Part shown: one piece after another, positions 10,228 to 22,300 of the stretch
How the letters are laid out: every line of letters begins with the position of its first letter
How positions within the stretch are numbered: position 1 is the stretch's first letter
Source of the DNA: Adiantum capillus-veneris
Lineage: Eukaryota; Streptophyta; Polypodiopsida; Polypodiales; Pteridaceae
Direction of reading: 5' to 3'
Assembly (NCBI GenBank): GCA_014529385.2
Contig: CM043943.1
Location: 153,429,092 to 153,489,091, forward strand
Length of the DNA: 60,000 nt
Notes under the pieces: model-generated
The model's input: the letters and a program-made list of their open reading frames with translations, nothing else
The model's database searches: none
Told to the model about the DNA's origin: nothing
Made by a program: the position numbers and the translations under genes

Positions 10228-13156
10228 GAATGTAGCACCTCTTCTTGGTCTTCAATTTCAGGAGGGTCTTTAATAATTGGTTCACTTGGTGGCTATCCTT
10301 TGTAGGGCTTAAGTAGGCTCATATAAAAAGCATTGTGTATGAGCCAATGGTTGGGCAACTTGAGTTGATAAGCCATCTCATTGATTGGCTTCAAAATTTG
10401 AGAAGGACCATAGTACCTTTTTGCTAGTTTAGCATAATACTTTTCATGGCCCGTAGGATTTCTGCCCATCGTTTGCCTCAATCGAGCCTTGGGAAACTTA
10501 AGTAAGACCCAATCATTTTCTTTAAACGTTAAGGCCCTTTTGTGCTTGTCAGCATCAACTTTTTTCCTTTGTTGAGAGATGGATATAGCCTCTTTAATCT
10601 TTTGAAAAGATTCTTGTAGGTCACGGCTATACTCATCGGCCGTGAAGATCTTCCCATGGACTTTAAGTAGCAAGGGACTTTTAGGTCTTCCCTCAATGAT
10701 TTCAAAAGGTTCTTTTCCCATAGAAGTATGGTCAATATTATTGTACGCATAGTTTACAAGAGGTAAGTACTTTTTCCATTGTGAGCGTTGATCTACTTCT
10801 GTAACACATGTCTTTAGTAGATGAAGAATTGTAAGATTGGCTATCTCACTCTGGCCATCGGTTTGTGGGTGATAGGCCAAAGAGAAATTCAATCTTGTAC
10901 CTAGATTTTGAAAGAGATATTTTCAAAAATTACTGGTCAATCTAGGATCTCTATCTGACACGACGGATGTTGACAATCCATGGTATTTGAAAACCTGAGA
11001 TATGAAGAGAGTTGCCATTTGATGTGCCTTAATAGTCTTTTTGACAGGAATAAAGTGGACTTGCTTGCTAAACCCGTCGACTATTATCCATATTCCCATG
11101 GATAGACTTGGGTAATCCAAAGATAAAATCCATGGATATACTCTCCCATGGTGAATAGGGATTGGCAAAGGCTGGAGTAATTCAGGTTGCTTCCCTCTAT
11201 CATACTTAGTCGTTTGGCATATCACACATTTTGAAACATACTCTTATATCCATTTTCATGGTAGCCCAATAGAAATACGTCCCTACTCCTCGGAGAGTAG
11301 GTTGAATGCCTCTATGTCCCGCATAGGGAGGAGCATGGGATTTATGCATGACTTTCTCACGAAGGGAGTGGGTAATAAATAGCCTATTGCCATGGAGAAG
11401 ATAACCACCTTGCAAGGTGAATGGTTCCTCTTTATTTCCCAAAGCAAGGGCTGAAATTATGTCTTTAAAGTCAAGGTCAGTAGCATACTCATCTATCATA
11501 GAAGATAGATCATTGTGAGTAGCTATAGACATTGCATTAACTTTTGGTCATCATAAAAGTGCATCCGCCACTTGATTGTGCTTACAAGGAATGTGAGCAA
11601 TATGAAAATAAAATTGCGAAAGAAAATTTGCCCACCTCATTTGTTTGTCGGAGATCTTGGTTTGCGTCATGAAGTACTTCAGACTTTGATGGTCTGTTCG
11701 TAAAATAAATGGATTCCCCAATATTTCTATGTCTCTAGGTCATGTAGAACAACTAAAAGCTCTTTCTCATAAATGCCCAAGACCCGTTAATTAGTATTGA
11801 GCCTTCGGCTCTCTTATGCTATGGCACGTCCTTCTTGAAGCAAGACTGCTCCAAGAAATCACCACAAGCATCACATTGGACCTCAAATGGCTTTGAGAGA
11901 TCCGGAAGCATAAGGAATGGTTGGGAGGTGAGCTTCTCTTTGAGCTAGTCAAAAGCATTTTGCTCTTTAGCAGTCCATGAGTACTTAACGTCATTAGGAA
12001 GAGAATGGGGTCTAGGAGGGACTCTTTATTTGGCAGTTTAAGGAAGTCAAACCTCTAGTCTTAAGAAATTAATCAAAGGATAACTTTTGAATTCAAACAG
12101 GTGAAACGGCTAGTTTATTTGAATTCAAAGTTTCCCCCCAAAATGGAATTTAAAATTTAGCGGGTAAAACCATACCATGTAGCATATCTATGGAAAGAGC
12201 TCAACACGTCGATTGCATATCTATGATCTTTGCTCAAATCGGAGATCATATGTGGGAGTTATGGAAGGCCAAAAATCATAAACTTTTCCACGTCCTTTTT
12301 GGGGGCAAAAGTGCATCTTTTGACCACTCTTACACATCTCTTACACACCCACCATTCTTGCGAAGAGGGCGTACACCTATTCGTCAAAATGTTAATCACC
12401 TCCATAAGCTCAAGGAAAATAAAGAGGCCCTCCTACACCCTATCCTCTTCCTAATGTCTTCTTAGTTAAGTTATGTAACGTCCTGCTATTTGAGGGAATG
12501 TTGCTATGAAGCGTCTACAGTATGGACACATACCAATAAAGCTTCTTAGATCATGTAGGTTCTTGGATTAGGCCTGGCTTTTATTACCTACAACTTTTAT
12601 GGATCCATATGGATAACATCTTGAGAGATAATATGAGCTAAGTATTGAGTCTCTTGAAGGAAAAATTTACTTTTCTTTTGATTGATAAAAAGCTTGTTCT
12701 CCCTTAATGCTTGAAAAATCACTTGGAGATGTTGCTTGTGTTCCTCCAAGGACTTGGAGAGAGTAGATAATGATATCATCACAGAACATGGGCCAGTAAA
12801 TTTGTGGTAGGGTCTAAAAATTTTCTCCATTTCACGATTGAATGTGGCTGGTGCATTAGTCAAGCCAAAGGCATGACTAGATATTTATAAAGACAAAACA
12901 TTGTACGAAACGTGGTCTTTAAGATACCTTCATCCACTATCCTTATTTGATGATAGCCACTTTTGAGGTCAATCCTACTCAAGTAGCTAGAGCCTTGTAA
13001 CTTATCAAATAGACCTTCTACCCGAGGTATGAGAAATCTGTTTTTGATAGTGATATGGGCTAGTGCTTGATAGTCCACACATATATGATATGTACCATCT
13101 TTCTTTTGCACTAAAATGACTGGAGATAAAAAGGGAGAGGAGCTAGGCCTCACCAT
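10228..13156 (-). pseudogene. Copy A pol: reverse transcriptase, RNase H, integrase remnants
   Basis: Reverse transcriptase survives at 12860-13156 (LVQKKDGTYHICVDYQAL, LSRIDLKSGYHQIRI) and 12597-12863. A frameshift disrupts the catalytic FxDD box near 12780. RNase H is split by the inserted element at 11992-12456. The integrase zinc-binding and core region lies at 10923-11532, and its C-terminal part at 10293-10892 (SLAYHPQTDGQSEIANLTIL, then LKPINEMAYQLKLPN). Reading passes through at least four frames. The active element would copy its RNA and insert the DNA into the nucleus; this copy cannot encode working enzymes. Homology to copy B stops at about 10228. Confidence 0.85.
11992..12456. 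mobile_element. 465-bp non-autonomous DNA element with ~40-bp terminal inverted repeats
   Basis: Absent from the same position in copies B and C, so the insertion site is exact. The ends read CATTAGGAAGAG at the left and its complement CTCTTCCTAATG at the right. The similarity continues inward for about 40 bases with a few mismatches. Removing 11992-12456 leaves AACGT joined to TCTTCTTAG, matching the uninterrupted copies and keeping their reading frame. That implies no target duplication. The alternative is a 3-bp duplication of GTC with boundaries 11993-12455. It has no coding capacity, and I cannot assign a superfamily. Confidence 0.75.
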
Positions 13157-13338
13157 CCCTTTGTCTAGTAATTATTGTATTTGCCTCATGATATCCTCTT
13201 GTTGAGCTTGAGAAACTCGATAAGGAGGCTTGTTAGGCGGTGAGCTTCTTGGTAGGAGCTCAATTTGATGGTCATCATCCCCTCGTTTTGGAGGTAAGTC
13301 CATAGGGATATTATCAATGAATACATTTTGGAATCCTT

Positions 13339-15284
13339 TTAGAAAATTAGAAAGTCTAACTCTTCTTGATTTCTACCATTTACATTTGATGAAACATTAG
13401 GATCTTTTAGGGACTCTTTGACAAAAATCATGTACGGAGAAACTAAGCTCTTCATTGGTTTATCAAAAGCAGGAGGATTTACAAGAGGTATACTACGGTC
13501 AGACTCACTAGCATCTATATACATGTTCTTTTCCCTGTAGGTGAAGTAGATTCTCCTTTCAGGGAACTTCATGTTGACAGCCATGCGATTGAACCATGGT
13601 GCCCCTAGGATAGCATCCTCATGTTCGAGAGGAGAGATGAAAAAGTATTCTTTGTCGACGTAGCTTTGGACATGAAGCCTCAACTTCCCAATGAAGGGAG
13701 TAATGGAGGCTTGCTGTCCCTTGAAAGAGGTATTGGCATTTACATTATCTCCCATCTCGAAAGCTTGAATGCCCAACGTGGTGGCCAACTCCATTGATAT
13801 GAAGTTGTGAGTAGAACCAGGGTCAAATAAGATGAAGGCATCATGCTCCCTTACCTTTTCCCAAGCATAGGAGAGAGGTGATCCTTTGCAATGAGCATCC
13901 TCTTTTGGAGCTTCAATAGTGGAAGCTCTAGGAGTCTCATTGCAGACATTTCTCTTGGGGCAAGAACGATAGCCGCGTCCTTGCTCCCCACACTTAAAAC
14001 AATTGTGGTCCTTGCGAAATGCCTCAAGCTCTTCATGAGAGAGTTTATTTTTACCTTTGTAAACTCCCGTTTCCTTGGACCGATTGTTGTTGTTGGAATT
14101 ACCTTGGGAAGAATTTTGAGGATTTCTTTTCTCCTTTGCATCATTTTTGTCTTTGCTTTCCATGGGCTTGACATTCCGTCTAGCCCCTTGTTGGAAATTG
14201 ATGTGCGAAGCAACCATAGTGTGGTGGATTACTTCGGTGATAGAACCAGGCCATTGTGAGTTGACGTACTCGGCCATCTCTTTAGGTAATCCCACACAAA
14301 ATTGTTGCTTTTGCTCGGCAAAGTCTATTTTTTGAAAGACACTAGCCTTGAGATGTAAATCCCAAAACTTGTCTACATATTTGTGGATAGACTCATGAGA
14401 GAGAAGCTTCAAATTGCGCCATTCAATAAGCACTTTTTCCTTTGCATCACGTGCAAGGACTTGCTTCATGATGGAAAATTGTAGAGTTTTCCATGTCTTT
14501 GGGGCTTTGCTGTTGCCACGAAGGCTAGCCCACCATTGACGAGCTGATTTTTGGAAGTGCATAGCTATATGGTGTAGCTTGGAGGACTCCGTGAAGCCCT
14601 CGTCTCCAAAGGCCGCATTAAATTGCTGGATGAAGGCCAATACTTTGTCGATAGCACCAAAGGTGCTATCATAGGTGAGAAACGAGATACTCTTTCCTCC
14701 CTCTTTGAACTTCTTTAGATTTTGGGACCTTTGCCATGCAGGGTAAGATTTGCGATGTCCTCCCCTCTTGTAATCTCTAGGAGAAAAGCCATATCTTTCA
14801 TCGAAAGAGGAGGAAGGTGAAGAAGAAGGCAAAGAGGGTGACCTCTTTCTTGCCCTTTTCTTCCTTTGTTTCCTTTCTTCCCTTTCTGAGTGACGAGGAG
14901 AAGGACTATGGGTTGACCGTTTCTTCTTGGAAGGAGTTGGTGACCATCTAGACCAATGTCTTCATAGAGCCACATCTTCAAAGGAACTTAGGTATTCATT
15001 ACTTTCTCGTTCTTTGGGTTCCTCCTCTCGTATGGGAGAGAGTCTTCTTTTGGGGGTTTTATCAAGAGGCCTCCTAAGCTCTCTCTCCTCTTGGAGAGGA
15101 AGGGAAATCCCATAAGCGCGAAGTTTTTGAGTAACTTCATCTTGTAAAGTAGGGTTACCCATAGCTTGCTGCAACCTAGTAACAAGATAATTGACAAACA
15201 TGGGGGCATCATCATTTGCACCTTTTCATGTGCAAAATCAAAGTCATCAATATTCATTCTACTCTCTTGATTATTGTCAGCCAT
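13339..15284 (-). pseudogene. Copy A Gag and protease, interrupted
   Basis: The frame begins at ATG 15284-15282 (MADNNQESRMNIDDFDF) and shifts near 15210. It reads well from 15201 to a TGA at 14962-14964, where copies B and C have CGA or AGA-type Arg codons. The main Gag core is at 14832-14200 (Retrotrans_gag region with HFQKSARQWWASLRGN). A CCHC knuckle, CFKCGEQGRGYRSC, lies near 13990-13950. Protease follows, with FDPGSTHNFIS near 13830 and ILGAPWFNRMA. The frame ends at 13339. Unlike B and C, this copy keeps the three-G run at about 15034, so its N-terminal and main Gag segments are in register there. Confidence 0.85.
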
Positions 15285-15677
15285 GCTAATTAAACTTATG
15301 CATAGATTACTTTGTGCTTTCGTACCCTCAAAAACCTTAGTTGCTACTCTTCTTTACCTTTGAAGATCAGCTCTCAAGCAGCCACACCTGTGGTATAGAC
15401 ACTATTGATTGCAAAGACTAGTGGAGAGGGTCTAACAGTGCTCGGTTGGTTATGGTTCCTGTTGAGCTTGCTCGTAGCTCAATAATGGTAAAGCCAAAGG
15501 CAAGCCCCGAGAGGCTCCGTTATTAAGACTATAGTTCCCAATGGTGTACCTCAAACTATGTCCTTCTCAACCAAGATAATAGATCCTTCTCCCACTTACC
15601 CTATTGAAATAAAAAGCCCAATCTTTCATGGTCAACTTAAGGATCTCTTTTCTTAAGCAAGAAAAGCGAAACCAATA

Positions 15678-15689
15678 GCTCTGATACCA
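15678..15689 (-). other. Copy A primer binding site (initiator Met tRNA)
   Basis: The minus strand reads TGGTATCAGAGC, complementary to the 3' end of plant initiator-Met tRNA, one base inside the LTR boundary. Confidence 0.85.
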
Positions 15690-15690
15690 A

Positions 15691-15812
15691 TGTAATGGAA
15701 ATGGCCTATGAACTTTGAGAATAACGGAATTAGGAAAATTAAAGAGAGCATTTTTGTGAGACTACTTTGAGAACATAGTGTCAAAGTCGACGATGCAGAA
15801 GCGTAGAGACCA

Positions 15813-15847
<35 letters not shown>

Positions 15848-16037
15848 TCCTGAACCAATCAACCTTGGCAATGAATAAGTGAATGCGTATACAATGGAGG
15901 CAAGGGGTTGCTTATGTAGCAATCCCATTCAATTGGCCTACCCAAGACTTTGACAAATAAGTAAAATAAATACCTAAAAGCCAAACTAAGTAATAGGATC
16001 ATATTGGGCAGTTCACTTGAGATGCCAAAACTTTAAC
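15691..16037 (-). repeat. Possible copy A 5' LTR
   Basis: Starts TGTAATGG beside the primer site, like the LTRs of B and C, and shares about 100 bases with them. The outer end is a guess at the ACA at 16035-16037; there is no second copy to compare. It contains a (GA)n run at 15815-15845. Confidence 0.45.
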
Positions 16038-16179
16038 ACCCTCTTTGCAACTCATAGTGGACATCAATAGTGAGACCAAGTCGATGAAGAAGCTACCATG
16101 GACACCCTAGCACCATCCGGGCTACTAGATACACCTCAGTGTTGCTCTCCTCAACTTTGTACTTGAAAGTAATGCCATC

Positions 16180-17497
16180 TTAAGCATCGGTTGCTTTGTA
16201 GAAACTTTGAACTTTAGACCATACTACGGCCAATAATCCCCATTCATGAACTGTGAACACATCACATCCAAAATATAGAACTCTGAGATAATGAACTGTT
16301 GAAATGCATCCTGTCCATATTCTGACCAACAACAATGGATTGGTGCACTCATCCATAGCTTGAACTCCAACACAAGGGTCCAAATTAATTATAGGGAGCA
16401 TGTGGTTGCCCCTCTCTGCCGCCACTGACAAGCCTCTCTTTGGCTGAAGCTAGTGGTGACACCGATCTGCATGTGACTAGAAGGTGGGAGTCTGTGCCAA
16501 TGTAGTCACCACCACACCAGTAGCCTCCTTGCTGTCCTTCCTTGAGTCACTAACACTGCTTTCTTCTTGCTGCTTGCTTTTACCTTTATCCTTTGTAGAA
16601 TATTTGTCTTTGCCTTTGGATTTGCAATCCTTGGCCAAATGACCTCGCTTTCCACATTCGTAACAACGGTACTTTGTCCTCTTTCTAGAATCCGAAGAAG
16701 TGAGTGCTTCACCATGTGCTTCCACTGTCTCAAAAATTTGAATTTTGCCTTGACTTACCAACACGGCTTCCTCCTCAATGAGAAAAGAGCTTAGATCATC
16801 GAATTCCAGCTTTTCCTTTGTGACTTGTAGCCATAGTGTCTTGGCCACTGTTTCATACTCTTGAGGGAACTTCGTGAGAACCAAAGCAGCTAATTGGGTA
16901 CTCGTCAGTGCAATCTTCATAGCTAATAGTGATCATGAATAACTTTAGTCTTATTAAGGAATGATTGCATGGAACTTCCTGGGGGAAAATGGATGGAAAA
17001 CAATTGTCCAAGAAGGGTGACTGCTCGCATCGTAGAATCCTGATCAAACATACCTACGAGCTTGGACCACATTTCTTTGGCAGTATTCAAGGTCTGAATA
17101 GCTGGAGAAAGGTCCTTTGAAAGAGATTCCGCAATGGCCGACATTGCCTTTGCATTAGTCGCATCCCAATTGACACACGATTTAAGGAATTTGTCATCTT
17201 GAAGGCGGGTGTACCTGTTGTGGGAATCCTGTGTGTGGGACGAGGCTTTGAGCCGGTGACAACATCCCATAACCCTTTCTGTGAGAACCAAACTCACATA
17301 ATCAAATTCCAATGAGCGTAGTTATTCCCGTTCAATTTGTCGCTGGCACTTGAGCAAGGCAGGGCCATGGTGAAGTTTTCAAGATCTAGAACTCCGGGAA
17401 CCTTCTCGCACTCCAAATTTGGCCGCGCAAGGTGGTGATGGCACCAAGAAGCTAGGAATAAAAGTGGCAATATGTGCATGACTATCAGCCAGTTCAC
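16180..17497 (-). pseudogene. Ty1/copia-type Gag relic
   Basis: Minus-strand frames at 17294-17497 (SDKLNGNNYAHWNLIM), 16923-17312 and 16477-16920 read as one UBN2-type copia Gag broken by frameshifts. The core includes TAKEMWSKLVGMFDQDS, GSSMQSFLNKTKVI and FPQEYETVAKTL. A CCHC knuckle, CYECGKRGHLAKDC, lies near 16665-16625, followed by a Lys/Ser-rich tail. In the family Gag coats the element RNA. No protease, integrase or reverse transcriptase follows: 16180-16431 is an open frame I do not recognise, and copy A begins at about 16037. The element looks truncated, perhaps by the arrival of copy A. Confidence 0.75.
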
Positions 17498-18660
17498 ATG
17501 GAACCGTGGCTACAACCGGTTCCCAATCGGTTAATCAGCAACTACTCACTTCACATGAAAAGCAAAAATTTCCGAAATGTATTGAAAAATGGTGTTTTTT
17601 TCCTCTGCAAAGCTGAAAAGGCGAACAAAAGTTTTGTCCTCTTTCGTGGTTTCCAACTTGCTTCATTGCAACCGGTTTTCAACCAGCTGTAAACTTTTTC
17701 TTTTCAACCCCCCATGGAAACCAAACTGGTTTACAACTGGTTGGCAACCAGTTGCAAAGAAGAGCTCCACATGAACTGGCTCTATGGATGTTAAGTGGCA
17801 ATCGAGAGGGCTATGATGGGACAAATGATAGATGCACATGCGAGGAAGGTCCACAAGTTGTTTGTGCAGAGTTTTGACGAGGAGGTGCTGATGTGGGTTG
17901 GGCATGTGGTGGCGAGTATAGAGAGATGTAGTAGATAAGGTCGCGAAGGTCCAAGAGTGAATGGAGCAGATGGACTAGGTAAATGCATCACATTGTAGTC
18001 TTGATTGGATGTGAGCAAAAGGCTCAACAAAGGCCCCCCCGGTTTCAATAGATACATGTGAAGATTTGAAGCATTATGAGCTGGAAATCACCTTTGAATT
18101 AGGCTGGTTAAGACGAGTGCAGAGGAAGGAAAGCTCGCTTCAAATCTGATGCCGCCTCATCTGAATGACGTTGGTGGAGGAAGAGTGAAAAAGAGCAAGA
18201 GGTTGAGAGAGGCGTGCAACTCTTTCGAGGGGGGGGGGGGGGGGGGGGGGGGTTCAAAAGAAGTATGGCGGGCTCGAAGGAAGAGGAACTATAGCTTCAA
18301 CGAACCAGGCCCAACTATGAAATTTTGATGCCCCTGCATGAAGGATTTCCATTGCCTAGTCTAATTCTTATCCAAAAAATTGGCTCCTACACATGAGGGG
18401 TACACACATACACACCCACCTAAAAAATAAATCATCATGCACAACGCTAATCAAAGTCCATAAAAGGGATGATTAAGAAAGCATTCAAGAGCTTATGCGA
18501 TACTCTATACACACATGTCAATTGATTTGACCAATTGTAGCTACGCGAGAGCCCATGGTAGAGTAAAAAACAAGTCAACAATCATTATGCAAAAATGAAA
18601 ACAAACACACCATTTAATAATAGACTAATTATGTCTTAGTTATTAGTCCTAATCCCCTCA
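17498..18660. other. Non-coding, no gene recognised
   Basis: Between 17500 and 17765 there are several short echoes of AACCGGTT and AACTGGTT-type words. Open frames here have no recognisable domain. Confidence 0.4.
18229..18252 (+). repeat. Run of 24 G
   Basis: Uninterrupted poly-G, able in principle to form a G-quadruplex. Its exact length is prone to sequencing error. Confidence 0.85.
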
Positions 18661-18679
18661 TGAGGGTAGTGGCCCATGG

Positions 18680-21215
18680 ATGCGTACAAAGTCTTTATTC
18701 ATCCGATATAGTTTGTGCGGTCCCGAACCATACTATGTGCTAAAATGAGCCACATGGCTCATACGGCCCATTTTAGCACATACCACTCATACCATATCAG
18801 ATGGTTGTGCCCACCCATAAGCTTTAAGATTTAGGGCTCTCCTCCCCACCCGTACAAAGTCTTTTATTCATCCGATATAGTTTGTGCGGTTCTGAACCAT
18901 ACTATGTGCTAAAATGAGCCACATGGCTCATACGACCCATTTTAGCACATAGTATGAGCCTTGACCACTCATACCCTAAACCTTAAACTTTAAACCTTGA
19001 ACCATAAATCCTAAATCTTAAACCCTATACCCTAAACCCTATACCCCAAACCCTAACCCTAAATCCTATCACCCAAACCCTAACCCTAATCCTATCACCC
19101 AAACCCTATCACCCAAATCCTAAATCTTAAACCCTATAACCTAAGCCCTATACCCTATACCGCAAACCCTATACCCTAAACCCTATACCCTATACCCTAT
19201 ACCCTATACTCCAAACCCTAACTCTAAACCCTATACTCTATACGCCAAACCCTATACCCTAACACCCAAACCATATTGAATAGATGTGAGACTTTGCACA
19301 AGTGAGAAAATGGTACTCAACCCCACCCATGAAAAGTCTTATGGCCATCCAATATGGTTTGAAAGGTCTCGACCCATACTATGTGCTAAAATGAGACATG
19401 AGACATATGGTTCATGATCATTCAACAAATTTTAGCACATAGTATGGGTAGAGGCCTCTCAAACCATATTGGATAGCCATAAGGCTTTGCATGGGTGGGA
19501 TTGAGTACTATTTTATCACTTGTGCAAAGTCTCACAACTACTCAGTATGGTTTGGGTGGTCAAAGCCCATACTATGCGCTAAAATGGACTATATGAGCCA
19601 TACGACTCATTCTAGCGCATAGTATGGTTTGAGACCACCGAAACCAAATTGGATGGACACAAGACTTTGTACATGTGGGGATGAGAAATTTTATTCCATC
19701 CCTACAAAGGTTTATAGCCATCCAATATGGTATGGACGATTATGATCCATAATTTGTGCTAAAATGGGTCGTATGAGACATATGGTCCATTTTAGCACAT
19801 AGTATGGTTAGGGACCGCCGCCCAAAACATATTGGATGGCCACAAGAATTTGTAGGGATAGAGGTAATCACCATTAATTCACCCCTGCAATCTTACACAA
19901 CCATCCGATATGGTTGTGTCCATATTATGCGCTAAAATGAGATGTATGAGCCATACATCCCATTTTAACGCATAGTATGGGTCGCAATTGCCCAAACTAT
20001 ATTAGATGGCCACAAGGCTTTGCATGAATGAGGTAGAGCATAAACTTTCCACCCCTGCAATTTTTCCTAGCCATCCGATATGGTAAAGGCAGTCAAGGCC
20101 CATACCATGTGCTCAAATGAGACATATAGCTCATACAACAAATTTTAGCACATAGTATAGGTCGAGACCTCTCAAACCATATTTGATGGCCATAAGACTT
20201 TTCATGGGTAGGATTGAGTACTATCTTCTCACCCGTGCAAAGTCTCAAAGCTATTCAATATGGTTTGCGTGGTTAAAGTCCATACTATGCGCTAAAATGA
20301 ACCGTATGAGCCATACAACCCATTCTAGCGCATAGTATGATTTGAGACCATTGAAACCATATTGGATGGCCACAAGACTTTGTATGGGTGAGGATGAGTA
20401 CTACTCTTCTATCCCTGCAAATTTTCATAGCCATTCAATATGGTATGGGCGATTAGGACCCATAATATGTGCTAAAATGTGCCGTGTGAGGCATACGGTT
20501 CATTTTAGCATGGTTAGGGACCTCCCAAAACATATTGGATGGCCACAAGAATTTTTCAGGGATGGAGGTGATCACCATTACTTCATTCTTGCAATGATGC
20601 ACAACCATTTAATATGGTATGTGTGGTCAAGGCCCATATTATGCGCTAAAATGGGACGTATGAGCCTTACAACCCATTTTAGCGCATAGTATGGGTCAGC
20701 AATACCCAAACTACATTGGATGGCCACAAGACTTGGCATGAGTGGGGGAGAGTATAATTTTTTAACCCTTGAAAATTTTCCTAGCCATTTGATATGGTAT
20801 GGATAGTCAAGGTCCATACTATGTGCTAAAATGAGACATATGGCTCATATAACAAATTTTAGCACATAGTATGGGTCGAAACCTTTCAAACCATATTGGA
20901 TGGCCATAAGACTTTGCATGGTCAAAGCTAAGTACTATTTACTCACTCTTGCAAAGTCTTACATCTATTCGATATGGTTTGGGTGGTTAAAGCCCATACT
21001 ATGTGCTAAAATGGACCGTATGAGCCATACGACCCATTCTTGCACATAGTATGGTTCGAGACCACCCAAACCATATTGGATTGCCAAGAATTTGCACAGG
21101 TGGGGGTGAGTACTATTCTCCCATCCCTACAGTATTTCACAGCCATCCGATATGGTATGGGCAATCAAAGCCCATAATATGTGCTAAAATGGGCCGTATG
21201 AGACATATCCACGGA
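18680..21215. repeat. Palindromic ~178-bp satellite array with four-monomer higher-order repeat
   Basis: Each monomer is a long inverted repeat centred on TATG[T/C]GCTAAAATG and its complement CATTTTAG[C/T]GCATA. The centres are near 18752, 18934, 19414, 19590, 19778, 19947, 20134, 20312, 20490, 20664, 20846, 21026 and 21196. From 19414 on the spacing is about 169-188 bases. Variants recur every fourth monomer, giving a period near 715 bases. The outer arms (CCAATATGGT and ACCATATTGG) also pair, and neighbouring monomers are inverted at their junctions. The basic unit is therefore about 89 bases in alternating orientation. The array stops abruptly inside a monomer at about 21215. Confidence 0.85.
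18966..19270. repeat. Interstitial telomere-like block (degenerate CCCTAAA)
   Basis: About 300 bases of CCCTAAA, CCCTATA, CCCTAAC and similar heptamers lie between the first two satellite monomers and the rest of the array. CCCTAAA is the plant telomere repeat on the C-rich strand. The repeats are too degenerate for a functional telomere. Confidence 0.8.
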
Positions 21216-22300
21216 ATGCGTTAAAAAATCCAAGCAAGCACTCCATGGGTCTCCTTGGAAACCTCAATAGCACCAAGCCACCAAATTTATTTCTTTGACT
21301 GCACACTGAAAGATGGTGCACAATCCTCGTTCATAGTTGTACGTTTTGCATGAAATAATGCCTCGTTCATGAGAGTAATACTCATGTTTCTTCACAATCT
21401 GACACTCCTCTAGCTTGATAAACACCAAATTTGAACCTAGCACTGTAAAATGTCCAAAATAACGTAAGGAAAATCATAATTTGAAAAAAAAAGACTACAC
21501 TACTGTAGCCTCACCATTAGGTGGTACACCATAAAAATGCATCATTGCCATTTGAAGCCTTCTCAAATCAACAAAAATATTATTTGACATTGAGTAAGGA
21601 AATCCCTTGTCCACCCTGTCTGCACCTACGCTTGCATTGGCACGCTTCTTAACTCCTTTGGACCGCTTGGTAAAGATGAATGAAGACATTATCTCCTCTA
21701 TGTGCAAATAGCCTCCTATTTGAAAGTACACGTCTTTGTTCGATGCCTTCTTGGCAAGATTGACCTTAAATGGTATAGAAAAAACATTCTCAGTAATTCC
21801 TCTTTCCCTTAAAGCGGCATCCTTAAGTAGATGTGGCAAAAGAAAGGGGGGGAGGGTAGTTATTGTCATAAGGACCACCACTCTTTTGGGTAGAGAGAGA
21901 ATGTACCTATCCTCCCTCCCTAGCCTCTATTACAACCTACAAAAAGCCTATGACAGCATAAAAGAAAAGCCTATGAGAATACCCTCATTCAATGGCCTTG
22001 TCTCCTAGACCAGACACATTTTCAGCCTTAATCCCTTAAAATAAGGGATCCTTACAAGGCCCTTTTGGGGTTCATATTTTTCCTAATGGCACGGATGCCT
22101 GCTAAGTATACAAAAAATACCATTCTACGAGCAACACAACCACAAATTTTCATACTTGAAAGATTGTGCACACATGGAATCCATAGCAAGAATAATATGA
22201 GAGAGATAGAGAGCAAGATAGAGCATGAGAGTACGTGCAAGTATGCTTCATAAAGGAGAATGCTACACAAAAACGGAGAGAGGACAGGTGTGAGAAGAGA
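21216..22300. other. Spacer between satellite and gypsy copy B
   Basis: Contains one minus-strand frame of 128 codons (21495-21881). It looks moderately protein-like (KDVYFQIGGYLHIEEIMSSF) but belongs to no family I recognise. I list it as a possible gene fragment only. Confidence 0.35.

Larger units (their letters stand above)
10228..16037 (-). mobile_element. Ty3/gypsy chromovirus-like element, copy A (old, truncated)
   Basis: Homologous to copies B and C over gag, protease, reverse transcriptase, RNase H and integrase. The match stops near 10228, before the chromodomain, and no 3' LTR follows. The 5' end keeps a primer binding site (15678-15689) and an LTR-like start at 15691. The LTR resembles those of B and C only over about the first 100 bases, so A belongs to a related but different subfamily. 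A 465-bp inverted-repeat element interrupts the RNase H region. Confidence 0.8.

Noticed and set aside
20342-20817. Open frames within the satellite
   Set aside because: They follow the palindromic monomers and change with monomer variants; no protein family signal.
18680-21215. CRISPR-like array (regular repeats with spacers)
   Set aside because: Repeats are ~178 bp, diverged and palindromic with no unique spacers, in plant nuclear DNA.
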